The notes beneath the pieces were generated by a model that had not been told where the DNA came from, made no database searches, and saw only the letters and a list, made by a program, of their open reading frames with translations. Of a DNA stretch of 22,365 bases, positions 1 to 6,332 are shown one piece after another; the stretch's first letter is position 1; every line of letters begins with the position of its first letter. The stretch is from Bacteroidales bacterium UBA1392 (GTDB lineage Bacteria; Bacteroidota; Bacteroidia; Bacteroidales; UBA932). The position numbers and the translations under genes are program-made. Where the stretch lies: positions 44,425 to 66,789 of the forward strand of contig DBQO01000030.1 of the NCBI GenBank assembly GCA_002305275.1, read 5' to 3'.

Positions 1-20
1 GGTCGCCATTCTATTCTGAG

Positions 21-150
21 GTGCGGGTTGCGAGTTTCGCGGTACGCGGTGTTGATTCTATACTCCACATCATACATTGAAAACACCCCGCAACTTGTAT
101 CTAGTAACCCGCACCCCGTACCACTCTATGCTACACACTACACACTCAAA
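21..150. repeat. Degenerate intergenic repeat cluster
   Basis: This stretch is built from short related words and has no convincing gene. GTGCGGGTT at 21-29 is an exact inverted match to AACCCGCAC at 106-114. The 19 bases at 104-122 match 16 of 19 bases at 16017-16035. The word CTACACACTACACACTC at 131-147 matches the reverse complement of 21863-21879 with one mismatch. The cluster therefore belongs to a family scattered through the window, near the four-helix-bundle gene and downstream of the aminotransferase. An open frame of 79 codons crosses it but its translation is repeat-derived and unconvincing. Confidence 0.55.
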
Positions 151-226
151 ACTAACCTTGTTCCCTTGGGGAACCAAAGCAGCGCAGAAGCGCTGCGACC
201 ATTCGTCCACTTGTGTCTATCACTAA

Positions 227-394
227 ACCCCAAAGCAATACTTCGCCAACTGGCTCATACGTCATAAGACGGAGCCAGTAGTAGAGCCACTCAAGAAACA
301 CTGTATCGCCTTCCTCAAGGTAGTTCGGCACATTGATCCTGAGTATAACGAGCAGCTGGAGGCATTGATTGAAGACCTTGATCTGGAGTTCTAG
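227..394 (+). pseudogene. C-terminal remnant of an unidentified gene
   Basis: An open frame without a start codon runs from just after a TAA at 224-226 to a TAG at 392-394. Its translation, about 55 residues, looks like ordinary protein: it begins TPKQYFANWLIRHK and ends with an acidic helix-like tail (EALIEDLDLEF). No ATG lies in frame. The repeat cluster at 21-150 lies upstream, and an adjacent frame (about 150-230) could supply the preceding residues if a frameshift occurred around 225. I do not recognise the family. It is best read as the 3' end of a gene disrupted before the R-M operon arrived or by the repeat; chance coding is possible. Confidence 0.35.
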
Positions 395-565
395 GGAATG
401 GAAAGGATAGAAAAGGTCACGGAAGAATAAATGACTGAAGACTCTTTATTTAAATAATCGCCCGTAGACATTATCTTGCGAGCGGTTTTTGCTTTGTTAT
501 CAGGCATTTTTATGGGCTGTTTACAAGTGGTATTGTCTCTTTTTTTGCTCTTTCTGCTTTTTTAG
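395..565. other. Intergenic region before the R-M operon
   Basis: No supported gene. It holds only two very short frames (10 and 8 codons, 399-460) and becomes T-rich toward the promoter at 566-597. No clean terminator hairpin was found for the upstream fragment. Confidence 0.5.
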
Positions 566-597
566 GTTGTTCTAGATCCATTGTTTTTGTATCTTTG
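566..597 (+). promoter_or_regulatory. Promoter of the R-M operon
   Basis: GTTG at 566-569 and TATCTTTG at 590-597 are separated by 20 bases. This fits the Bacteroidetes sigma-ABfr consensus TTTG-N19-21-TAnnTTTG, with a perfect -7 box. Transcription should start around 602-605, leaving a leader of only about 12 bases to the ATG at 616. A GATC site (575-578) lies in the spacer, so promoter activity may depend on the methylation made by the operon itself. Confidence 0.7.
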
Positions 598-615
598 TGA
601 AAAAAAGAAGTGCTT

Positions 616-1527
616 ATGAGATTGTTTGAAGACATGACACAAGCCCGGCCATTCATAAAATGGGTTGGAGGGAAGACACAGTTGCTGGATGAGGTGCGTA
701 AATCTCTTCCTCGCGATTTCGCATCCCGTAAGCACGTTACATATGTTGAGCCATTTGTGGGTGGTGGTGCCGTTATGTTCTGGATTCTTCAGGCATATCC
801 TAACATTGAGAGGGCTGTCATTAACGACATCAATCCTGATCTCATTTGCACCTACCGTGTCATCAAAGAGAACGTCAATGAGCTAATTGCTGAGCTCTCA
901 CGTATCCAGGACGAATATATCCCTTTGGTGGTGGATGACCGTAAGTCTTACTTCATGGATAAAAGGGCCTATTTCAACACGAAACAGGCCACTCCGGTAG
1001 AGACGGCTGCTCTCTTCATCTTCCTTAATAGAACATGTTTTAACGGCCTTTATAGAGTCAATTCTAAAGGCGAATTCAACGTGCCTCACGGGAAGTATGC
1101 AAACCCTCGCATTTGTGACGCCGATAATCTACGTGCTTGTTCCTATGTTTTGCAGAGGGTTGAAATACTTTGTGGTGACTTTGCTGAGACGGGTCGATAT
1201 GCCGGTCCTCACACTCTTTATTATTTTGATCCTCCGTACAAGCCCATCACAGAAACCTCCTCCTTCACATCATATGCAAAGGAAGGCTTCAACGATGACG
1301 AACAGATTCGTTTGCGTGATTTCTGCGACCAGATAAGCAAAGAAATGGCCCTTTTCGTGGCTAGTAACTCTGATCCGAAGAACGTGAACCCCACTGAGAC
1401 TTTTTTTGATTCTTTATACAATCACTTTATCATCAAGAGAGTATCCGCTGCCAGAATGATTAATTCTGACGCATCAGGCCGTGGTGCTATCTCTGAGCTG
1501 ATGATTTCTAACGTAGTTAACGCGTAA
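616..1527 (+). CDS. dpnM: GATC-specific DNA adenine methylase (DpnM/Dam type)
   Basis: Adenine-N6 methyltransferase of the alpha class that protects double-stranded GATC sites. The 303-residue protein carries, in order, PFIKWVGGKTQLL (12-24, SAM-binding region), YVEPFVGGGAV (43-53, FxGxG-like motif I), NRTCFNGLYRVN (138-149) with the following FNVPHGKY, and the catalytic DPPY at 205-208. Size and motif spacing match M.DpnII, M.MboIA and E. coli Dam. Starts at GTG 610, ATG 616 or ATG 634 are all possible; 616 is chosen because it follows the predicted transcript start closely, while 634 would give a family-like N-terminus as well. It is the first gene of the R-M operon, and the endonuclease starts 2 bases after its stop. 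Identity is secure; the start is not. Confidence 0.95.
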   Translation: MRLFEDMTQARPFIKWVGGKTQLLDEVRKSLPRDFASRKHVTYVEPFVGGGAVMFWILQAYPNIERAVINDINPDLICTYRVIKENVNELIAELSRIQDEYIPLVVDDRKSYFMDKRAYFNTKQATPVETAALFIFLNRTCFNGLYRVNSKGEFNVPHGKYANPRICDADNLRACSYVLQRVEILCGDFAETGRYAGPHTLYYFDPPYKPITETSSFTSYAKEGFNDDEQIRLRDFCDQISKEMALFVASNSDPKNVNPTETFFDSLYNHFIIKRVSAARMINSDASGRGAISELMISNVVNA

Positions 1528-1529
1528 GT

Positions 1530-2387
1530 ATGAGAGATTTTATGACTTGGTTTGCGGGCTTCCGCTCCGCGATAGCTGGTTATAAGTATTACACCGACTT
1601 TGAGAAGATCTATAAGAATGTAGACACCATTAAGGTAGAACTCAACATTATGAATTCCCTGATTGGATGCGAGAATATCGAGAAGGAATTCGTGGCACTT
1701 TACAGTCGCTATCCGGAAATTCTCAAGTGCATTCCTATCCTGCTTGCCAAGCGCGAGTCCGATATTCTCACAGTGGACTTTGACGGCGAACACATTTGGA
1801 ACTTCAAGCGGGCCAATTATCACATCGAGGAGTATGTGATATTCATGCGTGAAACCGGTCTGTTTGACCTTATGCAGCGAAAGCACATAAGTAACTTGAT
1901 GGACTATGTTACTGGCGTTGAAGCCGGACTGGACTCCAATGCTCGCAAGAACCGTGGTGGCCACGTGATGGAAGACCTTGTAGAAGGCTATCTAATCAAG
2001 GCCGGTTTGGAGAGGGACAAGACCTACTTCAAGGAGATGTATATTCATGAGATTGAACAGAAATGGGGTATTGACCTATCCTGCATCTCCAACGAAGGCG
2101 GCACTGAAAAGCGCTTCGATTTCGTGATTAAACGCCCCAATATGATTTACAGTATTGAGACCAACTTCTATGCTAGCGGCGGTTCCAAGCTGAACGAGAC
2201 CGCTCGCAGTTATAAGACCATAGCGCTTGAGACAAAGAAACTGAATAACTTCAAATTCGTCTGGATTACTGACGGTCAGGGCTGGAGCTCTGCTCGCAAC
2301 AATCTGAAAGAGACCTTCGACGTTTTGGAGCATCTCTATAATATAATGGACCTTGATGATGGCATAGTCGAGACAAAACTGGTATAA
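1530..2387 (+). CDS. dpnB: Type II restriction endonuclease, DpnII/MboI family
   Basis: Cleaves unmethylated GATC. The 285-residue product follows R.DpnII almost end to end as I remember it: the YYTDF..IYKNV segment near 20-31, LNIMNSLIG (38-46), a YPEILK block (61-66), SNLMDYVTGVEAG (121-133), GSKLNETARSYK (218-229) and a WITDGQGW box near the C-terminus. The catalytic core is probably the PD-(D/E)xK-like pair D197 (RFDFVIK) and E210 (SIETNFY); this assignment is by analogy. Translation begins 2 bases after the methylase stop, so the two are coupled. The gene lies between its two methylases, as I recall for MboI, rather than last as in the pneumococcal DpnII operon. No frameshift or stop is seen, so it should be active. 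Confidence 0.95.
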   Translation: MRDFMTWFAGFRSAIAGYKYYTDFEKIYKNVDTIKVELNIMNSLIGCENIEKEFVALYSRYPEILKCIPILLAKRESDILTVDFDGEHIWNFKRANYHIEEYVIFMRETGLFDLMQRKHISNLMDYVTGVEAGLDSNARKNRGGHVMEDLVEGYLIKAGLERDKTYFKEMYIHEIEQKWGIDLSCISNEGGTEKRFDFVIKRPNMIYSIETNFYASGGSKLNETARSYKTIALETKKLNNFKFVWITDGQGWSSARNNLKETFDVLEHLYNIMDLDDGIVETKLV

Positions 2388-2392
2388 TTCAT

Positions 2393-3274
2393 ATGTCCAC
2401 AGCCTACTACAAGTCAAAGGACAACAACTTCACGCTCCTGCATGGAGATTGTATCGAACTTCTGAATTCCTTCGATTTCAAGTTCGATATGATTTTCGCA
2501 GATCCACCGTATCATCTTTCAAACGGTGGCATCAGCATACAGAGCGGCGTGCCGGTTTCTGTGAATAAAGGCAAATGGGATAAGTCTCAGGGCTTTGAGG
2601 ATGATTACAAGTTTGACAAAACGTGGCTGGCCGCCTGTAGGGAGCATCTTAAGTCTGACGGCACCATTTGGGTCAGCGGTACATATCACAACATCTTTTC
2701 AGTTGCCCGCTGCCTCTCGGAACTGGGCTTCAAGATACTGAACTGCATTACCTGGGTTAAGACCAATCCGCCACCCAATCTTTCTTGTCGGTACTTTACC
2801 TACTCAGCAGAATATATACTCTGGGCTCGTAAAGAGCAAAAAGTGGCTCATTACTACAACTATGAGCTGATGAAAGAAATTAACGGTGGTACCCAGATGC
2901 GCGACGTATGGACATTGCCTGCCATTGCCCCGTGGGAAAAATCTTGCGGCAAGCATCCTACTCAGAAACCGCTGTGTGTCCTGTCGAGAATTATTCAAGC
3001 CTCTACAAAACCTGGTGCCTGGATACTTGACCCGTTTACTGGCAGTAGTACAACTGGCATCGCTGCCAACTTACTTGGCCGCCGATTCCTTGGCATTGAC
3101 AAAGAAGTGAAGTTCCTCGAGATGAGCAAAGCCCGTCGCGAAGAACTGAATACTATCAATCGTCGAGTAGAGATTCTGGAGAAATTGGAAAAGCAGGCGA
3201 AACTCTTTCGGGATAGTGACATACGTGTTCTATGTGAGTCAGAAGCCTATTACGGTCCGGAACTACCTTTCTAA
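2393..3274 (+). CDS. dpnA: Second adenine methylase of the DpnII-type system (DpnA-like)
   Basis: Beta-class adenine-N6 methyltransferase. The catalytic motif FADPPYHLSNGG starts near residue 35 (DPPY at 37-40), and the SAM-binding motif ILDPFTGSSTTG follows near 211-222. Motif IV before motif I is the beta-class order. The central segment (ITWVKTNPPPNLSCRYFT; ILWARK; YYNYELMKEING; GKHPTQKP) closely follows DpnA of pneumococcus. DpnA can methylate single-stranded DNA and protects incoming transforming DNA; the same role here is inference. The usual DPFxGSGTT is DPFTGSSTT here, a mild change. Residues after about 250 form a charged tail. The gene starts 5 bases after the endonuclease stop and ends the operon. 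No clear terminator follows. Confidence 0.93.
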   Translation: MSTAYYKSKDNNFTLLHGDCIELLNSFDFKFDMIFADPPYHLSNGGISIQSGVPVSVNKGKWDKSQGFEDDYKFDKTWLAACREHLKSDGTIWVSGTYHNIFSVARCLSELGFKILNCITWVKTNPPPNLSCRYFTYSAEYILWARKEQKVAHYYNYELMKEINGGTQMRDVWTLPAIAPWEKSCGKHPTQKPLCVLSRIIQASTKPGAWILDPFTGSSTTGIAANLLGRRFLGIDKEVKFLEMSKARREELNTINRRVEILEKLEKQAKLFRDSDIRVLCESEAYYGPELPF

Positions 3275-3722
3275 TACTCTCTGTGTCTAATGACCATGTT
3301 AAGTATATTCTTGTAATCCTTTTACCCATAATGCACTCCTTTGTCCATTGAAGCACCAGCTTGAAATGGTGAGCATCGGGCGTCTGTTTCTCAAACAATC
3401 AGAATAACTCAAAACTAATGGCAATTACACCGATGGATATAGCCCCAGGAGATGTATTCTTTGCTAATATTGCCTTGATCTTTTTTTAGAGTTTATGGCT
3501 GATATTGCATGCACTCTTTTAGGGAAGCGAACGGCTTTACATCCGTTTTGGACCGAAGAAACTTTACACAAAATCGAAGTCGTGGCGTGCTCTCTTTTCC
3601 CTATGAAAGATACAAATCGCTGTTCCATCAGAAGCGACAAAAGTATGAATGGCAGGACCTTTCGGACCACGGTGCTGCCTTATCTCATTTTTGATGAAGT
3701 GTTTTGGGTTATAAATAGAGGG
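3275..3722. other. Gene-poor stretch, possible decayed gene
   Basis: No intact gene can be supported. On the plus strand ATG at 3418 opens a 23-codon frame (MAITPMDIAPGDVFFANIAL...) that stops at a T-run near 3483-3489. Two overlapping frames continue to about 3690 and 3743; one (ending 3694) has a protein-like section, FPYERYKSLFHQKRQKYEW. This could be one gene broken by frameshifts, but I do not recognise it and the pieces do not join convincingly. A TTGGG...CCCAA dyad near 3705-3731 sits where the plus and minus transcription units converge and could help terminate. Confidence 0.35.
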
Positions 3723-4259
3723 TTAATCCCAAAGTGCAACTAAACCATTATACAACATCTCACGGCCACTCCTGTTCCAGTAGGTTATATCCTGTTCGAT
3801 GAAGAGCCATTTTAAGCATTTCATCAGCAACCCGACAGAAATACCATTTGAGAATGAGAATTGTGCATACTCGGCATCGGTGACTTCTTCGCAATTGTAT
3901 ATTTTGTCGAATATCGGTTTAAGTTGAGCAAACTTAGCCGCATTCTCTTCTTTCTTGCCGGCAAGGTCGTCATATATATTTCTATGGCTTGGTCTATTAC
4001 CTGTAGAGATAATATTACCGTATTTACCATATCTGAATTGTACATCCTCAACGCGGACTTCAAAGTCAACACCTTTATTCAGAGCAGTAGGGCGCTTAAG
4101 GTAGATTCTATGGCCAGCGTCATCGGAATCGACATAATAGAAGTACTCAGTGACTTCTTCAGATGAGCCAGGTGCTTCTTTGAGGAACAACTTAATGAGT
4201 TTTTCTCGATACTCTTTCTTAGATGTCGCTTCGATTGTAGTTGTAATATCAGTATGCAT
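3723..4259 (-). CDS. Unidentified 178-residue protein coupled to an XRE regulator
   Basis: I do not recognise the family. The product is soluble, without signal peptide or membrane segment. The first 60 residues are helical and acidic (SKKEYREKLIKLFLKE). Residues about 40-85 look beta-rich (YFYYVDSD; RIYLKRP; GVDFEVRVEDVQFRYGKYG), and the C-terminus is helical and aromatic (CLKWLFIEQD, WNRSGREMLYNG). The DFEVRVED strand recalls nuclease or binding folds, but no catalytic triad can be fixed. The ATG lies one base after the stop of the XRE/controller-like gene, so it was once translationally coupled to it. That layout is typical of controller-endonuclease pairs and toxin-antitoxin pairs. With the regulator broken, expression is uncertain. 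The reading frame itself is intact. Confidence 0.6.
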   Translation of the reverse strand: MHTDITTTIEATSKKEYREKLIKLFLKEAPGSSEEVTEYFYYVDSDDAGHRIYLKRPTALNKGVDFEVRVEDVQFRYGKYGNIISTGNRPSHRNIYDDLAGKKEENAAKFAQLKPIFDKIYNCEEVTDAEYAQFSFSNGISVGLLMKCLKWLFIEQDITYWNRSGREMLYNGLVALWD

Positions 4260-4260
4260 A

Positions 4261-4470
4261 CTAAAACAGAGATTTTATTTCAGTTTTTAGTGCTATTGCT
4301 ATCTTCTCAATGTTCCGAAGAGTGATATTCTTTTCATCACGCTCAATCATTCCGATATAAGTTCGATGAACGCCAGCAAGATCTGCAAGTTGTTATTGAG
4401 AAAGATTGCGCTCTTTCCTAAGTTCTTGAACCCTTTGCCCAAAAGCTAAAAGAATAAGTCCCTTATTCAT
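4261..4470 (-). pseudogene. XRE/controller-type regulator broken by an in-frame stop
   Basis: Reading the minus strand from ATG at 4470 gives 69 codons ending at TAG 4263-4261, with a TAA at codon 26 (4395-4393). Around it lies a clear lambda-repressor-type helix-turn-helix: RVQELRKERNLSQ, stop, QLADLAGVHRTYIGMIER, then NITLRNIEKIAIAL. HRTYIGxIERxEKN is characteristic of restriction-modification controller proteins and near relatives. The stop falls where the family usually has Q or E (LSQxQLA), so a single C-to-T change in CAA or G-to-T in GAA explains it. D replaces the usual G in the ER-G-EKN turn. Other genes here end in TAA, so recoding is unlikely. The downstream 178-residue gene starts one base later. 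Confidence 0.8.
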
Positions 4471-4496
4471 TATGTTATTATTATATTTAGAAGTCA

Positions 4497-4528
4497 CAAA
4501 GTTAGAGATGCTAACCAAAGTTATCAAC
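4497..4528 (-). promoter_or_regulatory. Promoter of the XRE / 178-residue gene pair, with overlapping dyads
   Basis: On the minus strand GTTG (4528-4525) and TAACTTTG (4504-4497) are 20 bases apart, the same geometry as the R-M operon promoter. A second TAACTTTG lies at 4523-4516. Two inverted repeats overlap the region: ATGCTAA 4508-4514 with TTAGCAT 4538-4544, and TAACCAAA 4512-4519 with TTTGGTTA 4553-4560. They could be operator sites for the regulator encoded just downstream. The promoter is well supported by pattern; the operator role is inference. Confidence 0.55.
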
Positions 4529-4861
4529 ATACTAGAATTAGCATTCTCCAAATTTGGTTAAATACCAGCAGAATTTCACAAATCTTATCTATATCTGTTT
4601 GTTGTGTGGTGTTTTTGCTCATGTTTAAGTCTAAATAATCGAAAATTATTTCGACTTCGGATATAGTTATTTTGTTCTTTGCATCTATTTGTTGTTGGCT
4701 AATAATATTTGGCCCTTTGATTTGGATTTTAATCGACTTCTATTCAGGGCATTAGATTTTTAGCTTTTTGCTTGTTCTCTTGCTTTTGTTCCATCTTGTT
4801 GGCCCTTTACTATTTATATTTTACTGATGAGTTTCACAGGGAATTTAACCCACCATAAAAC
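4529..4861. other. AT-rich region without a supported gene
   Basis: Very AT-rich. On the minus strand one frame stays open for about 70 codons (about 4736 down to 4524) but has no ATG until 4622, leaving a 32-codon ORF (MSKNTTQQTDIDKICEILLV...) that ends inside the promoter of the XRE gene. It may be the end of an older gene. A second minus-strand frame of 16 lysine/glutamine-rich codons lies near 4793. Neither is recognisable. Confidence 0.3.
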
Positions 4862-4862
4862 C

Positions 4863-4918
4863 GCCCTGCCACATCAGTCAGCAGGGCATTTTTGTGATTT
4901 TTCAACCAGTCACAAAAA
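4863..4918 (-). terminator. Terminator-like double hairpin after the DUF2007-like gene
   Basis: Two perfect hairpins lie just past the stop of the minus-strand gene at 4924. TTTTTGTGA (4889-4897) pairs with TCACAAAAA (4910-4918) across 12 bases. GCCCTGC (4863-4869) pairs with GCAGGGC (4881-4887) across 11 bases. On the minus strand the GC hairpin is followed by only a short T run (GGTTTTATGG); on the plus strand it is followed by a better T tract, so it may act in both directions. Confidence 0.6.
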
Positions 4919-4923
4919 CTTCG

Positions 4924-5421
4924 CTATATATGATTAAACTTCCTACCGCACTCCTTGCACTGGTGATTGACGTTTTGGTATTTGCTGACAATCATCAAGG
5001 CGATGCTGGATAGGATCATCACTATTGCTATGATATCGAGAGACTGAGAACTAATGTTTAAGTTCCTGGAATAGACAAAATAGAGTCCTGGGATTAGGAA
5101 TAAAAGGACAGCAAGCAGTATGACAAGTTTGGTATACTTGTGTCGGGGAATGGCTACGACCTCTTCACTTCCACATTTGGGACATAGTGGTTTCGGAGCC
5201 TCTATATTCTCTTTAATAATGGGATTGATCAACTTCAATGCCCTGTCATAATCTTTTTGGAAAACATATATGGAAATACCCGGAGGCGGACCATACGAAT
5301 CCGGCCTTTGATCTATGGTTTCATCATGTTGTCGGTAAGCAATACCATTAGCTTCAAGTACGGTGACCATCAAGTTGATGACAATGCTGTTTTTGCTTTT
5401 ATATATCAATATCTCTTTCAT
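4924..5421 (-). CDS. DUF2007-like protein with zinc ribbon and membrane hairpin
   Basis: The first ~70 residues form the small alpha/beta fold annotated as DUF2007 (putative signal-transducing domain): MKEILIYKSKNSIVINLM, a variable loop with GPPPGISIYV, and a helix ending DYDRALKLI. A CPKCG knuckle follows (C80, C83), then two membrane helices (about 99-117 and 127-146), then a second knuckle, CKECG (C155, C158). The two cysteine pairs thus sit on either side of a membrane hairpin and would meet on the same face, probably cytoplasmic, to bind one zinc ion. No enzyme motif is seen; a sensory or adaptor role is only inferred. It lies 90 bases downstream of the paralogous exported-protein pair and may share their transcript. 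Confidence 0.8.
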   Translation of the reverse strand: MKEILIYKSKNSIVINLMVTVLEANGIAYRQHDETIDQRPDSYGPPPGISIYVFQKDYDRALKLINPIIKENIEAPKPLCPKCGSEEVVAIPRHKYTKLVILLAVLLFLIPGLYFVYSRNLNISSQSLDIIAIVMILSSIALMIVSKYQNVNHQCKECGRKFNHI

Positions 5422-5511
5422 AGCTCGCTAATTTTAATTCTCGTACTTGACGATTCCGACTTCACATAATGATAAACCTACATCAGGCGGCAGGGAGTTA
5501 CCAAAAAAGTT

Positions 5512-6282
5512 TTAGAACCTTAATGCAAGAGTAAATCCTACAGTAGGCTGCGCTTTGTTGCCCATTTGTATGTAGTTTACCGAGGGATGCAGGTCAAGGT
5601 TAAACGAGTAAGATTGTCTCAAATCCTGTTCATACATATTCTTTACCTTGGCTATCCTTACGGCATCAACAATGCTCCAAATATTGATTCCTACGGCAGC
5701 TGCAGAGCAAAGCGCTGCAACGCCTAGCGACCATCCTACCTCTTCACTATGGTAACCTACGTGATAACCCGCGTAATACCCCGCATTATAAGAGACTACG
5801 GCAACGCTCATCAGTGCCATATTACCAAAGAATTTGCCCAGACCTCGTCCCCACTCCCCAAGGATACACTCTCCAAGTCCGGGAATGAATGCAGACGCTA
5901 CACCACACCATCCGGGATTAAAATCACTTGATGATGGAATGTAATCTTTATAGTTGTATAAGAGTTTAAGCTCATTATACTTCATTCCCGGTCTGAGACC
6001 CTCAACAGGTACTCTTTGGGAATAATAGGGGCCGGGCATCACTTGTTTGGAGAATACCTCACTTCTGCCTGATTCATAATGAATCATTATAATATCGGTT
6101 TTCCATACGGTATAGACAACACCGTCGGGCTCATCGTAGAGCCTGTACTTGACTTCATCCATAGTGATTTCAAGCACTTTAGCCCTAATTTCATCACCAT
6201 TTTTCATGATTACGAAGTCCTGGGCGTTTACCAAATTGATAGATGCGATTACGGCGATTAGGGATAAAAATATTTTTTTCAT
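5512..6282 (-). CDS. Exported protein, copy 2 of a tandem paralog pair
   Basis: The ATG at 6282 is chosen because it puts a clean signal peptide at the N-terminus (MKKIFLSLIAVIASINLVNA, cleavage before QD); an upstream TTG extension would spoil it. The mature N-terminal ~55 residues form a beta-rich module (VIMKNGDEIRAKVLEIT; YRLYDEPDGVVYTV; IIMIHYESGR). The middle holds hydrophobic segments (GVASAFIPGLGECILGEW and following) and a glycine/tyrosine run (AGYYAGYHVGYH). A conserved WSIVDAVRIAKVKNMYEQDL block follows. The last residues, TVGFTLALRF, resemble an outer-membrane beta-signal ending in Phe. The PGLGE...GEW...G pattern recalls DUF5683-type Bacteroidetes envelope proteins. Function is unknown. 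It starts 50 bases after the stop of its paralog at 6333-7085. Confidence 0.8.
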   Translation of the reverse strand: MKKIFLSLIAVIASINLVNAQDFVIMKNGDEIRAKVLEITMDEVKYRLYDEPDGVVYTVWKTDIIMIHYESGRSEVFSKQVMPGPYYSQRVPVEGLRPGMKYNELKLLYNYKDYIPSSSDFNPGWCGVASAFIPGLGECILGEWGRGLGKFFGNMALMSVAVVSYNAGYYAGYHVGYHSEEVGWSLGVAALCSAAAVGINIWSIVDAVRIAKVKNMYEQDLRQSYSFNLDLHPSVNYIQMGNKAQPTVGFTLALRF

Positions 6283-6332
6283 AATAGGATTAATTTTCAA
6301 TTAATAATTAAACCACTAATCAGTAGTACTAT

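Noticed and set aside
28..267. 79-codon plus-strand open frame at the left end
   Set aside because: It runs through the repeat cluster and its first half is repeat translation; the later part overlaps a better fragment in another frame.
1422..1964. 180-codon minus-strand open frame
   Set aside because: It lies antisense to the end of the methylase and the first half of the endonuclease gene, both certain genes.
3464..3670. 68-codon minus-strand open frame between the R-M operon and the 178-residue gene
   Set aside because: No recognisable motif, and an equally long frame exists on the other strand; nothing supports either.
4393..4395. Stop-codon recoding in the XRE gene
   Set aside because: TAA ends many genes in this window and no recoding signal is visible; a nonsense mutation or sequencing error is simpler.
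5470..5500. Hairpin between the DUF2007-like gene and the paralog pair as a terminator
   Set aside because: The stem (CCT.../...AGG with a few added pairs) is too short and imperfect and has no following T run on the minus strand.
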